Shown in pieces: positions 27,797 through 43,121 of a stretch of 64,000 nucleotides of DNA. The stretch comes from Trueperella sp. (lineage in GTDB: Bacteria > Actinomycetota > Actinomycetes > Actinomycetales > Actinomycetaceae), in assembly GCA_030532125.1 (NCBI GenBank), contig JAUNLU010000001.1:1-64000 (forward strand). Reading direction: 5' to 3'. Numbering within the stretch: position 1 is the stretch's first letter; every line of letters starts with the position of its first letter. Under the pieces are notes generated by a model. That model did no database searches. It was not told the DNA's origin and saw nothing but the letters and a program-made list of their open reading frames with translations. Made by a program: the position numbers and the translations under genes.

Positions 27797-28163
27797 GGCG
27801 TCGTCTCCCTCTCTAGTTCGCTTCACCACCCCGCACCCGGGCATGTCGCGCAAAGGAGTTACAACGTCAAGCCCTATGTGGTTGTGGTGAACCTGCATAT
27901 GTACCGAAAAACTTTTGCTTCCCGGCCAAGTTCTTACGCTCTAAGTGAGCAACTTATTCAGTATTGCAAACCGCGCTCCATCCAGCAAACTTCCGCTGGA
28001 TATGGTGGCGAATCGCACTGCCATATTTGCCAGCTGGCGCATCTCGCCAGCGATCGAAACCTAGCTAGGATTTCGACCCGACCACAAATAATACCAGCGA
28101 GATTTTCTATTCTCCAGGGTTATTGGTTGTGAAGCCAGGCACGCGGCTATTATTGCCCTGTGC
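27797..28163 (-). promoter_or_regulatory. Leader and promoter region of the S10 operon
   Basis: This 367-base stretch holds no gene. On the minus strand TTGCTG (27983-27988) and AATACT (27960-27965) are 17 bases apart and could be the rpsJ promoter, leaving a leader of about 155 bases. ATCCAGC and GCTGGAT near 27980-28001 form a stem overlapping the -35. A second possible stem of TGGCG/CGCCA type lies near 28034-28048. The promoter call is by eye. Confidence 0.4.
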
Positions 28164-28802
28164 TTAGAGCAACTTTGCTAGGTCAGCCACTTTTATTTCA
28201 TTAACGTCTATTGTGACGGCACCGCTGGCTCGAGCTGCTGCCAATCCGGCAGCCGAATCCTCAAATACTAAACAATCCCTTATATCTGCTTGTAGCCGCT
28301 GTGCACCTAATAGATAAGGCTCCGGGCTGGGCTTCCCCGGTATTTTTTCACTGCCGCTCACCACCGCAGCAAAATATTCTTGGGGAAAATTCTGTAATGC
28401 TGGGATAACCAAATCCATTTCGGTGGCAGTTACCAATGCCTGCGGAATACCGGCTTCCAAAAAAGCCGTCAACATCTCTGCCGCACCCGGAAGCAACTCT
28501 GCATCCTGGTAGGCAGTGCGCATCTCCTGGTGCAATAAGTCAAATAGCCGCATCGGCGCTAGCCGCGGTCCTGTTCCCCGAGCTACCGCATCAGCCAAAC
28601 GTTGGGCGTGGTCAGCTGTGCAAGCTCCAAAGATGTAGTTGCCGTCAGCGTCATCCCAGTATCCACCGTGTGCTTCAACTACTTTGCGGGAGTTATTTAC
28701 CCAATCAGCTTCGGTGTCAACAATAGTGCCGTCCATATCCCAGAGCACAGCTGCCGGTGGCTCACTTAGGCCCAAAGCGGCGTAGACATCTGCTAATGAC
28801 AC
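28164..28802 (-). CDS. HAD-superfamily phosphatase, first of a tandem pair
   Basis: A 212-residue haloacid dehalogenase-type hydrolase. Motif I is LWDMDGTIVDTE (nucleophile and general acid Asp), motif II is the Thr in ALVTATE, motif III the Lys in IPGKPSPEPYL, motif IV LVFEDSAAGL. The cap lies between motifs I and II, as in beta-phosphoglucomutase and sugar-phosphate phosphatases. The substrate is unknown. The next gene is a clear paralogue with the same start (M(S/A)LADVY..GL) and end. Confidence 0.9.
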   Translation of the reverse strand: MSLADVYAALGLSEPPAAVLWDMDGTIVDTEADWVNNSRKVVEAHGGYWDDADGNYIFGACTADHAQRLADAVARGTGPRLAPMRLFDLLHQEMRTAYQDAELLPGAAEMLTAFLEAGIPQALVTATEMDLVIPALQNFPQEYFAAVVSGSEKIPGKPSPEPYLLGAQRLQADIRDCLVFEDSAAGLAAARASGAVTIDVNEIKVADLAKLL

Positions 28803-28831
28803 ATTCCCTCCACTAATTTGGACTAAGCCGC

Positions 28832-29473
28832 CTATAGCAGTTCAGCTAATTCAACTAGGGGTTGCGCTAAAACGTTGACCACGTGTACGCCAGCATAGTT
28901 TGCTGATTTGATTCCCGGGGCAGAGTCCTCGAAAGCCAAACAATTTTCGGCAGCCACTCCCAGCTGCATGGCGGCGAGTAGATAAGGGGCTGGATTTGGT
29001 TTGCCAGGGATCTGCGCTGAGCCAGAAATCATGGTGTCGAAGTAATTAATCTTCAGCGAGTCGCGAACGCACTGCAGCAATTCTCCCGGCGCAGCCGTGA
29101 CCAGCGCTTGCGGTATACCGGCTGCCTGAAATGCTCCCAGCAGGGCACCAGCTCCCGGCACTAGTTCCGCATTTACATATACCCGGGCCATACGTACCCC
29201 TAGTTCAAAGAGCAGCTCGTCACCCGGAACCAGTTCTCCCCCACCAGCCAGAATTGCTTGTGACATCACTTGGTCATAGTGGGAATGGGAAGATACACCA
29301 TAAGTAGATTCGGCAAGTTCATCATTCCAAATACCGCCGTGGCTCTTCACTACCTCGCCACTTTGCCGCATCCACTCCACTTCGGTATCCAAGATGGTGC
29401 CATCCATATCCCAGAGCACAGCTGCCGGTGGAGTAGGCAGTCCGACCGCATCGTATACATCTGCTAAGGCCAT
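28832..29473 (-). CDS. HAD-superfamily phosphatase, second of a tandem pair
   Basis: A 213-residue paralogue of the neighbouring HAD protein. Motifs are LWDMDGTILDTE, ALVTAAPGE, IPGKPNPAPYL and LAFEDSAPG. The two share PPAAVLWDMDGTI and AGIPQALVTA exactly, but the cap regions differ, so the substrates may differ. The pair sits 29 bases apart behind the tuf terminator, between tuf and the S10 operon, which are adjacent or nearly so in many actinobacteria. Confidence 0.9.
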   Translation of the reverse strand: MALADVYDAVGLPTPPAAVLWDMDGTILDTEVEWMRQSGEVVKSHGGIWNDELAESTYGVSSHSHYDQVMSQAILAGGGELVPGDELLFELGVRMARVYVNAELVPGAGALLGAFQAAGIPQALVTAAPGELLQCVRDSLKINYFDTMISGSAQIPGKPNPAPYLLAAMQLGVAAENCLAFEDSAPGIKSANYAGVHVVNVLAQPLVELAELL

Positions 29474-29531
29474 GGACTCAGCTTAACCCAGCAAGCTGTA
29501 CAGCTGCGCAGATGTAGTTGAGGTTACGAAA

Positions 29532-29569
29532 AAGTGGGGGTGGGCAGTAATCACTGCCCACCCCCACTT
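29532..29569 (-). terminator. Intrinsic terminator of tuf
   Basis: A 17-base perfect stem (29532-29548 with 29553-29569, G/C-rich, loop AATC), followed on the minus strand by TTTTT. It begins 31 bases after the tuf stop and ends the rpsL-rpsG-fusA-tuf unit. Confidence 0.92.
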
Positions 29570-29599
29570 GGAGTTTGATTACGAGCTAATCAGTTATTA

Positions 29600-30790
29600 C
29601 TAGCCCAGAATCTTGGTGACGCGGCCGGAACCAACCGTGTGGCCACCCTCGCGGATAGCGAAGCCGAGGCCCTCTTCCATAGCGATCGGCTGGATCAGCT
29701 CGACCGTCATTTCGGTGTTGTCGCCAGGCATAACCATCTCGGTGCCTTCTGGCAGCGTGATGACGCCGGTGACGTCCGTGGTACGGAAGTAGAACTGCGG
29801 ACGGTAGTTCGAGAAGAACGGGTTGTGACGACCGCCTTCTTCCTTCTTCAGGACGTATACCTGAGCTTCGAACTTGGTGTGCGGCGTGATGGTGCCTGGC
29901 TTGGCCACAACCTGGCCACGCTCGACGTCTTCACGACGGGTACCGCGCAGCAGCAGGCCACAGTTTTCGCCAGCGTCTGCGTGATCCATCTGCTTGTGGA
30001 ACATTTCGATACCGGTGACGGTGGTCTTCTGCGGGGCCCGGATGCCGAGGATTTCAACTTCCTCGTTCAGGTTCAGCATGCCACGCTCTACACGACCGGT
30101 AACAACAGTGCCACGGCCGGTAATGGTGAATACGTCTTCGATCGGCATTAGGAACGGCTTGTCAAGATCGCGAACCGGATCCGGGAAGTAGCTGTCTACT
30201 TCGTCCATCAGGTCCTCAACAGCCTTAACCCACTTCTCGTCGCCCTCGAGAGCCTTGAGAGCGGAGATCTGGACTACTGGAATTTCATCGCCGTCGTATT
30301 CCTGAGACGAAAGCAGTTCCCGAACTTCCATTTCGACTAGTTCGATGAGTTCTTCGTCTTCCACCATGTCACACTTGTTCAGTGCAACGATGATGTTCGG
30401 CACGCCAACCTGACGAGCAAGCAGAACGTGCTCGCGGGTCTGAGCCATCGGGCCGTCAGTAGCGGCAACTACGAGGATAGCGCCGTCCATCTGAGCTGCG
30501 CCGGTAATCATGTTCTTGATGTAGTCGGCGTGGCCTGGGGCGTCAACGTGTGCGTAGTGACGCTTTTCGGTCTGGTATTCAACGTGGGATACGTTAATCG
30601 TAATGCCACGCTGACGCTCTTCTGGAGCGTTATCAACCTGGTCGAACGGGGTGAACTCGTTCAGTTCTGGGTACTTGTCCGCCAGAACCTTGGTGATAGC
30701 AGCGGTGGTCGTCGTCTTACCGTGGTCGACGTGACCGATCGTGCCGATGTTCATATGGGTCTTTGACTTATCGTACTTGGCCTTGGCCAC
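29600..30790 (-). CDS. tuf: Elongation factor Tu
   Basis: A 396-residue GTPase that brings aminoacyl-tRNA to the ribosome. G1 is [10 protein letters not shown]3 DAPGHADY, G4 NKCDMV. Starts with GTG at 30790 behind AGGAGG. Domains 2 and 3 are complete, ending [10 protein letters not shown]. It has its own strong promoter as well as read-through from fusA. Confidence 0.98.
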   Translation of the reverse strand: MAKAKYDKSKTHMNIGTIGHVDHGKTTTTAAITKVLADKYPELNEFTPFDQVDNAPEERQRGITINVSHVEYQTEKRHYAHVDAPGHADYIKNMITGAAQMDGAILVVAATDGPMAQTREHVLLARQVGVPNIIVALNKCDMVEDEELIELVEMEVRELLSSQEYDGDEIPVVQISALKALEGDEKWVKAVEDLMDEVDSYFPDPVRDLDKPFLMPIEDVFTITGRGTVVTGRVERGMLNLNEEVEILGIRAPQKTTVTGIEMFHKQMDHADAGENCGLLLRGTRREDVERGQVVAKPGTITPHTKFEAQVYVLKKEEGGRHNPFFSNYRPQFYFRTTDVTGVITLPEGTEMVMPGDNTEMTVELIQPIAMEEGLGFAIREGGHTVGSGRVTKILG

Positions 30791-30868
30791 TTGCGCCCTC
30801 CTGGGACTCGATATCTGGTCTTTTAGCTGTCCGATTCCGTGCTATCGCACTAATCAATGGCTAAACAG

Positions 30869-30897
30869 ATAATACTTATCTTTGGTTTACTTGTAAA
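30869..30897 (-). promoter_or_regulatory. Putative tuf promoter
   Basis: In the fusA-tuf spacer the minus strand has TTTACA (30892-30897) and TATTAT (30869-30874), 17 bases apart, each one base from consensus. This would give tuf a separate transcript with a leader of about 70 bases, fitting the need for EF-Tu in excess over EF-G. Confidence 0.65.
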
Positions 30898-30907
30898 TTC
30901 TTTTAAC

Positions 30908-33031
30908 TTATTCGCCACGCGTCTTGGCGACGATTTCTTCGGCGAGTGTTGCCGGTACCTCTTGGTACTTTGCGAACTGCATGGTGTACACTGCACGACC
31001 TTGCGTCTTGGAACGCAGATCGCCAACGTAGCCAAACATTTCGGAAAGTGGTACCAGAGCACGAACGATCTTGATGCCAGTGGCGTCTTCCATTGAGGAA
31101 ATCTGCCCACGGCGCGAGTTAAGATCGCCAATTACGTCGCCCATGTATTCTTCCGGAGTCCGGACTTCAACATCCATCAGCGGTTCCAGAATGACCGGCT
31201 TAGCGCGCTTAGCGCCTTCCCGGAACACCATGGTGCCAGCGATCTTGAATGCCATTTCGGAAGAGTCGACGTCGTGGTAGGCGCCGTCTTCCAACGTTGC
31301 CTTCACGTTCACCATTGGGTATCCCGCGAGTACACCGTTTTCCATAGCAGCCTGGATGCCCTGGTCTACCGATGGGATGTATTCGCGCGGGATGCGCCCG
31401 CCCGTGACCTTGTCCACGAATTCGTAGGTGTTGCCCTCTTCGTTTTCCGGAAGCGGTTCGAAGGTGACAATAACGCGAGCGAACTGGCCAGAGCCACCGG
31501 TCTGCTTCTTGTGGGTGTATTCAATCGACTGCGCCGTACCGCGGATAGTTTCGCGGTATGCCACCATCGGCGCGCCCACATTAGCTTCAACCTTAAATTC
31601 GCGGCGCATGCGGTCCACCAGGATGTCCAAGTGGAGCTCGCCCATACCACCGATGACCGTCTGGCCAGATTCGTCATCTAGCCGAACCGTAAAGGTGGGG
31701 TCTTCTTCAGCTAGGCGCTGAATAGCGGTGCCCAGCTTTTCCTGGTCAGCCTTCGACTTCGGCTCAATCGCGACGTGGATAACTGGATCCGGGAAGGTCA
31801 TCGATTCTAGCGAAATCGGATGGGCAACATCGGACAGAGTGTCACCAGTGGTGGTGTCTTTCAGACCGACAACTGCGTAGATGTGACCAGCGTGTGCTTC
31901 TTCCACTGCGTTCTCCTTATTGGAGTGCATCTGGAAGATCTTGCCGATACGTTCCTTCTTGCCCTTGGTGGCGTTGAGCACCTGAGAGCCAGCGGCAAGC
32001 TTACCGGAGTAAACCCGCACGTAGGTAAGCCGCCCGAAGAATGGGTGTACCGCAATTTTGAATGCCAAGGCGGAGAAAGGCTCATCTTCCTTAGGCTCAC
32101 GAGTGAGCTCTACCGTGTCATCATTTGGTTCAGTACCAGTAACTGCACCGATATCAAGTGGGCTAGGCAAGTAATCAATAACTGCATCCAGCACTGTCTG
32201 GATACCGATGTTCTTGTAGGCGGAACCACAGAACACTGGGTAGGCGTCACCGTCGATCGTCATCTTACGGATGACTTTCTTGAGTTCTGGAATGGTGATT
32301 TCTTCGCCGCCGAGGTACTTATCCAGCAGTTCTTCGTCGTTTTCGGCGACCTGCTCGATCAGTTCAGCCCGGTACTTTTCGGCCTTTTCCAGCATGTCAG
32401 CCGGAATTTCTTCCTCAACCACAATAGAACCGAGGGTGTCATTGCCCTTGTCATCCTTTGCTGGGAAGCGCAGTGCCTTCATCTCCAGCAGATCGATGAC
32501 GCCGGAGAGGTCAGATTCTGCACCAATCGGCAGTGCCATGACTAGCGGAGTGGCCTTGAGGCGATCACGGATGGTCTGTACGGCGAAGTAGAAGTCCGCG
32601 CCCATCTTGTCCATCTTGTTGACGAAACAGATACGCGGCACCTTGTACTTATCAGCCTGACGCCACACCGTTTCCGACTGTGGTTCCACGCCTTCTTTAC
32701 CGTCAAATACGGTAACTGCGCCGTCCAATACGCGCAACGAGCGCTCTACCTCTACCGTGAAGTCAACGTGACCGGGGGTGTCAATAATGTTGATCTGGTT
32801 CTTGTTCCAGAAACAGGTGACAGCAGCAGAAGTAATTGTGATGCCACGTTCCTTCTCCTGATCCATCCAGTCAGTGGTGGAGGCGCCGTCGTGGGTTTCA
32901 CCCATCTTGTAGTTGATACCCGTGTAGAAGAGGATGCGCTCGGTCGTCGTAGTTTTACCCGCGTCGATGTGCGCCATGATTCCGATGTTGCGAACCTTGG
33001 TGAGGTCCGTCAGCACTTCATTTTGTGCCAC
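30908..33031 (-). CDS. fusA: Elongation factor G
   Basis: A 707-residue translocase GTPase. G1 is [15 protein letters not shown]3 DTPGHVDF, G4 VNKMDKMG; domains II to V follow, ending with [13 protein letters not shown] start at 33031. It lies 62 bases after rpsG. No second EF-G copy is in the window. Confidence 0.98.
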   Translation of the reverse strand: MAQNEVLTDLTKVRNIGIMAHIDAGKTTTTERILFYTGINYKMGETHDGASTTDWMDQEKERGITITSAAVTCFWNKNQINIIDTPGHVDFTVEVERSLRVLDGAVTVFDGKEGVEPQSETVWRQADKYKVPRICFVNKMDKMGADFYFAVQTIRDRLKATPLVMALPIGAESDLSGVIDLLEMKALRFPAKDDKGNDTLGSIVVEEEIPADMLEKAEKYRAELIEQVAENDEELLDKYLGGEEITIPELKKVIRKMTIDGDAYPVFCGSAYKNIGIQTVLDAVIDYLPSPLDIGAVTGTEPNDDTVELTREPKEDEPFSALAFKIAVHPFFGRLTYVRVYSGKLAAGSQVLNATKGKKERIGKIFQMHSNKENAVEEAHAGHIYAVVGLKDTTTGDTLSDVAHPISLESMTFPDPVIHVAIEPKSKADQEKLGTAIQRLAEEDPTFTVRLDDESGQTVIGGMGELHLDILVDRMRREFKVEANVGAPMVAYRETIRGTAQSIEYTHKKQTGGSGQFARVIVTFEPLPENEEGNTYEFVDKVTGGRIPREYIPSVDQGIQAAMENGVLAGYPMVNVKATLEDGAYHDVDSSEMAFKIAGTMVFREGAKRAKPVILEPLMDVEVRTPEEYMGDVIGDLNSRRGQISSMEDATGIKIVRALVPLSEMFGYVGDLRSKTQGRAVYTMQFAKYQEVPATLAEEIVAKTRGE

Positions 33032-33093
33032 TGTAAGCTCTCTTTTCCTTGTTCCAGCAGGCGGTTCGGCTTAGTGCCGTCTCGCCTTGGTTT

Positions 33094-33564
33094 TTACCAG
33101 CGGTAGTGTGCGAATGCGCGGTTAGCTTCGGCCATACGGTGCATATCTTCACGCCGCTTGACCGATGCGCCTAGTCCGTTTGCGGCATCCATGATTTCGT
33201 TCTGTAGCCGCTCGATCATCGAGTGTTCGCGGCGGTGGCGAGCGAAATCAACGAGCCAACGCAGCGCGAGAGTAGTAGCCCGGCCTGGTTTAACTTCAAC
33301 CGGAACCTGGTAGGTGGCGCCGCCAACCCGGCGGGAGCGCACCTCAAGCTGCGGACGGATATTATCAATCGCGCGCTTGAGAACTACCAGTGGATCTTGA
33401 CCCGTCTTCTCACCGACGCCTTCTAGCGCGGTGTAAACGATTTTCTGAGCAATGGACTTCTTGCCGTCCAACAGCACCCGGTTAATAAGCTGGGTGACTA
33501 GCTGGGAATCATGTACTGGATCAGCGATGAGTGGACGCTTACGTGCAGGTCCCTTACGACTCAT
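33094..33564 (-). CDS. rpsG: Small-subunit ribosomal protein S7
   Basis: A 156-residue head-assembly protein. [36 protein letters not shown] and [20 protein letters not shown] are standard. Its ATG overlaps the rpsL stop by one base. Confidence 0.98.
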   Translation of the reverse strand: MSRKGPARKRPLIADPVHDSQLVTQLINRVLLDGKKSIAQKIVYTALEGVGEKTGQDPLVVLKRAIDNIRPQLEVRSRRVGGATYQVPVEVKPGRATTLALRWLVDFARHRREHSMIERLQNEIMDAANGLGASVKRREDMHRMAEANRAFAHYRW

Positions 33565-33938
33565 TACTTCTTCTCCTTCTTCGCGCCGTACTTAGAACGC
33601 GCCTGGCCGCGGCCTTTGACGCCCTGGGTATCAAGCGCGCCACGCACGATGTGGTAACGCACACCAGGAAGGTCCTTTACACGACCACCGCGTACCAACA
33701 CGATGGAGTGTTCCTGAAGGTTGTGACCCTCGCCAGGAATGTATGCCGTGACCTCGATGCCGGAGGACAAACGAACACGGGCAACTTTCCGAAGTGCAGA
33801 GTTAGGTTTCTTCGGAGTGGTGGTGTAGACACGCGTGCAGACTCCACGACGCTGCGGGCTACGCTTTAGACCCGGCGTAGAGGAGGTGACACTCTTAGTG
33901 CTTCGGCCCTTGCGGACCAGCTGCTGAATAGTTGGCAC
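33564..33938 (-). CDS. rpsL: Small-subunit ribosomal protein S12
   Basis: A 124-residue decoding-centre protein. The start is GTG at 33938 ([12 protein letters not shown]), behind AGGAG; the longer open frame upstream has no family match. K43 in [10 protein letters not shown] and K88 in [10 protein letters not shown] are the unmodified residues linked with streptomycin sensitivity. First gene of the str operon. Confidence 0.97.
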   Translation of the reverse strand: MPTIQQLVRKGRSTKSVTSSTPGLKRSPQRRGVCTRVYTTTPKKPNSALRKVARVRLSSGIEVTAYIPGEGHNLQEHSIVLVRGGRVKDLPGVRYHIVRGALDTQGVKGRGQARSKYGAKKEKK

Positions 33939-34177
33939 TATTTCTCCTGTATAGCTTTTGTTTTTCGCAGAACTGCCCGCCTGTTCGCGTTGAACCTGCG
34001 GTCGGAAAGACACCGTTCCTTTCCTTGCGTCTGGGGTTTGCAACACCGCAACGCGCACACACTAAAAAGTGGAGCAATCTGCGCATCACTGCGGAGGGCA
34101 ACGTGCATCACCCAGAACGGGCACCGTCCACCAGATTAACGGGTACGCACTGAATGAGTCAAAGAATAACTGGTAAA

Positions 34178-34699
34178 TCACTCAGTGGTACTACCCACAC
34201 TGTCGTGTTCAGCTGCGGAATCGCCGTCAGCTGCCGGTAGTGCAGTTTTTTGCCGCCGCCACTGGATACCACGGTAGACCGCCACGGAAATTGCCCCTGC
34301 CAGCGGAACCCAAAGCAAAACTTGCACCGCTATCCATAACGCCGGTACCGGAACAAAAAATTTAGTGGTGGTTATCACCTTATTTGGCGCTGCTGTTTCT
34401 TCCCAGTAACAATTCACCCGAATTGGAAAATGTTTAACTTCCGCGCTGATGGAATTTAGCTCCACCTCCGTATCGGGTAGCAGCGTATCTTCAGTAAGAC
34501 AGATGCGCACTGCCTCATTTTGATTCAGCTCTGGACCAGCTGGCATAACAAGCAGTGCCAGGGCTACGGAGGCACTTAGCACCCCCACAATAAACAACAG
34601 CCGCAGCGATATATTCTTCACATCTGGAGTGTAGCCAAGAAATGCCGCAATACAAACCAAAGTGGCGAGGTGCAAACCTAACTGGTTGCGCCTCGCCAC
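34178..34699 (-). CDS. Small membrane protein of unknown function between rpoC and rpsL
   Basis: A 173-residue protein with two or three hydrophobic segments (about residues 8-22, 30-50 and 113-138). Between the second and third is an extracytoplasmic-looking part with two Cys (ICLTEDTLLP and VNCYWEE) that might pair, and the tail is cytoplasmic, Ala/Asp/Ser-rich. No family recognised. It starts 29 bases after the rpoC stop in the same direction, so it may be read with rpoBC. In related bacteria this spacer often has other unrelated genes. Confidence 0.7.
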   Translation of the reverse strand: MARRNQLGLHLATLVCIAAFLGYTPDVKNISLRLLFIVGVLSASVALALLVMPAGPELNQNEAVRICLTEDTLLPDTEVELNSISAEVKHFPIRVNCYWEETAAPNKVITTTKFFVPVPALWIAVQVLLWVPLAGAISVAVYRGIQWRRQKTALPAADGDSAAEHDSVGSTTE

Positions 34700-34728
34700 T
34701 TATTGGCTAGTACTTTGCAGTATTTAGC

Positions 34729-38703
<3,975 letters not shown>

Positions 38704-38761
38704 GATTCCTACTTCCGATTCAAATAGCCAAGGTTTATTAGGCACCTAGTGCCTACGGATC

Positions 38762-41700
38762 TTAAAAGTCTGCGCCTGTTTCAAGGTCTTCCAGCCCGGT
38801 GCTGATACCAGCGGACTGAGGTGACTTGAAGGCGTCCTCGTCAGAGTCCTGGAGACTGATCGGGTTGCCAGCAGCATCAAGTGCCTCTACGTTCAAGCAC
38901 AGCGAGCGCATCTCTTGAACCAAGACTTTGAATGATTCCGGCAGCCCTGGTTCTGGGACGTTATCGCCCTTCACCAGTGCCTCATAAACCTTGACGCGAC
39001 CCACGGTGTCGTCAGATTTAATTGTGAGCATCTCCTGCAGAGTGTGAGCGGCGCCGTAGGCCTCGAGGGCCCACACTTCCATCTCACCAAAGCGCTGCCC
39101 ACCGAACTGTGCTTTACCGCCCAGTGGCTGCTGGGTGACCATCGAGTACGGTCCAGTGGAACGAGCGTGGATCTTGTCATCCACCAGGTGATGCAGCTTG
39201 AGCATGTACATGTAGCCAACTGAAACTGGCTCCGGGAATGGTTCGCCGGTGCGGCCGTCAAACAGCCGAGCTTTACCGGTTTCATCCACCAGCTTGTCGC
39301 CGTCGCGATTCGGCAGCACATTAGCCAGTACACCCCGCAGTTCGTCCGAACGAACGCCGTCGAACACTGGCGAGGCTACCCGCTGATTCGGCTTGGCCTT
39401 TACGGCATCTTCCGGAAGACGCAGCGCCCATTCTTCGCCAGCTTCCCGGGCCGCAGTGGCATCCCAGCCCTGCTTAGCGACCCAGCCGAGGTGCAGCTCG
39501 AAGACCTGCCCTAGGTTCATACGGGACGGTACGCCTAGCGGGTTGAGGATCAAATCAACCGGGGTGCCGTCTTCTAAGAATGGCATATCTTCCACCGGAA
39601 GAATCCGGGAAATAACACCCTTGTTGCCGTGGCGACCTGCCATCTTGTCACCAATGGTGATCTTACGACGCTGGGCGATATGTACCCGCACGGTATGGCG
39701 AACATCCGCTGCCATATCTTCCGAGTTCTCTTCGGTAAATTCCTTGACATCGATTACGATGCCGGATTCGCCATGTGGTACGCGCATCGAGGTGTCGCGC
39801 ACTTCCTTGGCCTTCTCGCCGAAGATGGCGCGCAGCAGGCGCTCTTCCGAAGTAAGTTCGGTCTCACCCTTCGGGGTGATCTTGCCGACCAGAATATCGC
39901 CCGCCGACACTTCCGCACCAACCCGAATAATGCCGCGCTCATCGAGGTGAGCGAGCATTTCTTCCGATACGTTCGGGATATCGCGGGTAATTTCTTCGGG
40001 GCCAAGCTTGGTGTCGCGCGCGTCAACCTCATGTTCTTCAATGTGAATAGAGGTGAGCAGGTCTTCTGCTTGGCACCGCTGGGAAACGATTACTGCGTCT
40101 TCGTAGTTGTAGCCGTTCCACGCCATGAACGCCACCAGTACGTTCTGCCCCAAAGCTAGTTCGCCACCGTCCGAAGCTGGACCGTCAGCAATCAATGAGC
40201 CTTTCTCTACCCGATCGCCCTCGGAAACTGCCACCTTTTGGTTGGTGCAGTTACCTGGGTTAGAACGCTCGAACTTGGACAGCCGGTAGACGCGGTACTC
40301 GCCGCCGTCTTCTTCCACGCGCACGGAGTCAGCATCAACTTCGACCACGACGCCGGGAGCTTCCGCAATAATCATTTCGCCCGAGTCATTAACAACTCGC
40401 GACTCAATACCCGTGCCTACTAGCGGAGCAACCGGACGAATAAGCGGCACCGCCTGGCGCTGCATGTTCGCCCCCATCAAGGCACGGTTAGCGTCGTCAT
40501 GCTCCAAGAACGGAATAGCGGCAGTACCAACCGAAACCATTTGACGGGCGGAAACATCCATATATCCGACTTCATTAGCCGGGATAAGCGCCGGCTCGCC
40601 ACCAGGCAGCCGGACCAAGACTTCGTCCTCCACGAAGGTACCGTCATCGTTGAGCGGGGCCGAAGCCTGCGCCACGCTGTAGCGGTCTTCGTCAGCAGCG
40701 TCCAAGTAGTCAATCTGGTCAGTTACCCGACCGTCTACTACCTTGCGGTATGGCGTTTCAATAAAGCCGAACGCATTTACCCGGCCGAAAGTTGCCAATG
40801 AGCCGATTAGACCAATGTTCGGACCTTCTGGAGTTTCGATCGGACACATACGACCATAGTGGGACGGGTGTACGTCGCGTACTTCCATCGAAGCGCGATC
40901 ACGGGACAGACCACCCGGGCCCAGTGCCGACAGACGCCGCTTGTGCGTCAGACCAGCCAAGGGGTTGTTCTGATCCATGAACTGCGACAGCTGTGAAGTG
41001 CCGAAGAACTCTTTAATGGCTGCCACGATTGGCCGGATATTAATCAACGACGACGGCGTGATGGCTTCCGGTTCCTGGGTAGTCATCCGCTCCCGCACCA
41101 TGCGGTCAAGGCGAGCCAGACCAGTGCGTACCTGGTTCTGGATCAGTTCACCAACTGCCCGGATGCGCCGATTACCGAAATGGTCGATATCGTCAGTTTC
41201 GATAAGAACTCCGTTACCGCCTTCGCTCACTACCGCAGAAGATTCGCCAGCATGCAGCGCCAATAGGTAGCGTAACGTAGCGATGATATCGGGCAGCGTA
41301 AGCTGACGCTCTTCGGCGTCAGTAATGCCAAGTTTCTTATTCACCTTGTAGCGACCGACTTTTGCCAAATCGTAGCGCTTGGGGTTGAAGTAGAAGTTGG
41401 TCAACAGAGTGCGGCCAGCCTCAGCCGTTGGCGGTTCACCCGGGCGCAGCTTGCGGTACATATCCCGCAGCGCGTCTTCCTGGGTCTCAACCGTGTCTTT
41501 TTCCAGAGTGTCGATCAGGATCGGATAATCCGCAAACACCTCACGGATATCCGATTCAGTCATTCCCAACGCCTTGAGGAACACCGTCACTGACTGCTTA
41601 CGCTTGCGGTCCACCCGCACGCCAACTGAATCGCGCTTGTCGATCTCAAATTCCAGCCATGCACCCCGCGACGGGATGATCTTGGTGTTGTAGATGAATT

Positions 41701-42220
41701 TATCCGAGGTCTTATCCGCCATGCGTTCGTAGTAGACGCCAGGGGAACGCACTAGCTGGGAGACCACTACCCGCTCGGTGCCGTTGATAATAAACGTGCC
41801 CTGCGGCGTCATCAGCGGGAAATCACCAATGAAGGTGGTCTGAGACTTAATCTCCCCAGTTTCATAGTTTTGGAACTCCGCAGTCACGTAGAGCGCTGCC
41901 GAGTAAGTGAGGTCTTTGTCCTTGCACTCAGCAACCGACGCCTTTGGGTCCTCTAAGTGCGGGTTGGACATAACCAAACCCATAGTCCCCGCAGTATTTT
42001 CAATTGGGGAGACTTCTTCAAAGATCTCTTCTAGACCGGATTTCTCGCCAGCAGCGGCAGTTTCTCGCCAGGCGTCAGAACCAATTAACCAGCCGTAGCT
42101 GGAAGTCTGCAAGCCGAGCAAATCTGGGATCGGCAGCGGTTCGTGAATCTTTGCGAATGAGATACGGTCAGTTTTCAGTTTGCCATTAACAACAGTAGGC
42201 ACAGAGGTGCGCGCAGCCAA
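38762..42220 (-). CDS. rpoB: RNA polymerase beta subunit
   Basis: A 1152-residue subunit starting with TTG at 42220 ([11 protein letters not shown]), with AAGGA eight bases upstream. The rifampicin-binding region is [20 protein letters not shown] at about 406-425; D416, H426 and S431 correspond to D516, H526 and S531 of E. coli and are all wild type, so no classical resistance change is seen. [20 protein letters not shown] is also present. Confidence 0.98.
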   Translation of the reverse strand: MAARTSVPTVVNGKLKTDRISFAKIHEPLPIPDLLGLQTSSYGWLIGSDAWRETAAAGEKSGLEEIFEEVSPIENTAGTMGLVMSNPHLEDPKASVAECKDKDLTYSAALYVTAEFQNYETGEIKSQTTFIGDFPLMTPQGTFIINGTERVVVSQLVRSPGVYYERMADKTSDKFIYNTKIIPSRGAWLEFEIDKRDSVGVRVDRKRKQSVTVFLKALGMTESDIREVFADYPILIDTLEKDTVETQEDALRDMYRKLRPGEPPTAEAGRTLLTNFYFNPKRYDLAKVGRYKVNKKLGITDAEERQLTLPDIIATLRYLLALHAGESSAVVSEGGNGVLIETDDIDHFGNRRIRAVGELIQNQVRTGLARLDRMVRERMTTQEPEAITPSSLINIRPIVAAIKEFFGTSQLSQFMDQNNPLAGLTHKRRLSALGPGGLSRDRASMEVRDVHPSHYGRMCPIETPEGPNIGLIGSLATFGRVNAFGFIETPYRKVVDGRVTDQIDYLDAADEDRYSVAQASAPLNDDGTFVEDEVLVRLPGGEPALIPANEVGYMDVSARQMVSVGTAAIPFLEHDDANRALMGANMQRQAVPLIRPVAPLVGTGIESRVVNDSGEMIIAEAPGVVVEVDADSVRVEEDGGEYRVYRLSKFERSNPGNCTNQKVAVSEGDRVEKGSLIADGPASDGGELALGQNVLVAFMAWNGYNYEDAVIVSQRCQAEDLLTSIHIEEHEVDARDTKLGPEEITRDIPNVSEEMLAHLDERGIIRVGAEVSAGDILVGKITPKGETELTSEERLLRAIFGEKAKEVRDTSMRVPHGESGIVIDVKEFTEENSEDMAADVRHTVRVHIAQRRKITIGDKMAGRHGNKGVISRILPVEDMPFLEDGTPVDLILNPLGVPSRMNLGQVFELHLGWVAKQGWDATAAREAGEEWALRLPEDAVKAKPNQRVASPVFDGVRSDELRGVLANVLPNRDGDKLVDETGKARLFDGRTGEPFPEPVSVGYMYMLKLHHLVDDKIHARSTGPYSMVTQQPLGGKAQFGGQRFGEMEVWALEAYGAAHTLQEMLTIKSDDTVGRVKVYEALVKGDNVPEPGLPESFKVLVQEMRSLCLNVEALDAAGNPISLQDSDEDAFKSPQSAGISTGLEDLETGADF

Positions 42221-42680
42221 AGGATGTTTCCTTCCCTGGATTCCGGTACGGCAGCGGGAAAGCGGCGACTCCTAGTTTTGCGCAATTACCAGCTAAAACA
42301 GTGCTAGCAAGCGGCAAAACTCGGGGAGAATGCAAACCCGCGCAATTTTCCAATTTACCGCTCGAGTGCACAGAAGTCTACCCCCTACCTTGTGGAAGGG
42401 GTCACGGCACCTGATGTCCGCGCAATCCTCGAATCACCTCGCGAGCGGTGAAGTGTGCGAGGGCTCCTCGATATACGCGGAATTTAATAGCGTTGCATAA
42501 CGCTCCTCTCCGAGGGTGGCACATTTTTCCCAAAATTACAAACTGGATCAGGCGGAGCCTAATGCAAATCATGCGATAGCAGCGCCACGTTAATGGCAAA
42601 AATGAATGGGATCCGCAGTTGTGCGGATCCCATTCATTTTGCTTACTGAATTAATCAGCTAGTTAGTAACCAGCTACAGG
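42221..42680 (-). promoter_or_regulatory. Gene-free leader region of rpoB and 3' end of rplL
   Basis: No gene is seen in these 460 bases. The left two thirds should hold the rpoB promoter and leader; no convincing -35/-10 pair could be picked by eye. AGCGTT-GCAT-AACGCT at 42489-42504 is a short perfect hairpin, and TCACC/GGTGA flank a possible stem near 42434-42451. The rplL terminator occupies 42599-42640. Confidence 0.4.
42599..42640 (-). terminator. Intrinsic terminator of rplJ-rplL
   Basis: A 19-base perfect stem (42599-42617 with 42622-42640, loop GTTG; core ATGGGATCCGCA). On the minus strand the A/T-rich base of the stem runs into TTTT. It starts 40 bases after the rplL stop. Confidence 0.88.
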
Positions 42681-43073
42681 TCACTTGAGTTCGACGGTGG
42701 CGCCGGCAGCTTCGAGCTGTTCCTTAGCCTTTTCCGCGGTCTCCTTGTTGACGCCTTCCAGCACAGCCTTAGGCGCGGAGTCTACGAGCTCCTTAGCTTC
42801 CTTCAGACCGAGCGGAGTAAGGGCGCGCACCTCCTTGATGACCTGGATCTTCTTGTCGCCAGCAGCAGCGATGATGACGTCGAATTCATCCTTTTCTTCT
42901 GCAGCCGGGGCATCGCCAGCAGCGCCGCCAGCAGCTGGAGCAGCTGCAACGGCAACCGGAGCGGCAGCCTCTACTTCAAATTCTTCTTCGAACTTCTTTA
43001 CGAAGTCGCTGAGCTCTACCAGAGTGAGCTCCTTGAAAGCTTCGATGAGCTCTTCAGCAGTAAGCTTGGCCAT
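42681..43073 (-). CDS. rplL: Large-subunit ribosomal protein L7/L12
   Basis: A 130-residue stalk protein. The N-terminal dimerisation helices ([20 protein letters not shown]) are joined by an Ala/Gly hinge ([18 protein letters not shown]) to the C-terminal factor-binding domain ([20 protein letters not shown]). It recruits translation GTPases. Confidence 0.98.
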   Translation of the reverse strand: MAKLTAEELIEAFKELTLVELSDFVKKFEEEFEVEAAAPVAVAAAPAAGGAAGDAPAAEEKDEFDVIIAAAGDKKIQVIKEVRALTPLGLKEAKELVDSAPKAVLEGVNKETAEKAKEQLEAAGATVELK

Positions 43074-43121
43074 GGTTGACCTTCCTTCCCTATGCCTTGA
43101 GGCAGTTTTCTAATGCTGCGC

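Noticed and set aside
26805..27890. 361-codon open frame on the plus strand opposite rplC and rpsJ
   Set aside because: Antisense shadow produced by codon bias of the real genes.
38704..38745. GTG start of rpoC giving 14 extra residues
   Set aside because: The extra residues have no match in the known family N-terminus and no ribosome-binding site precedes it; kept as an alternative only.
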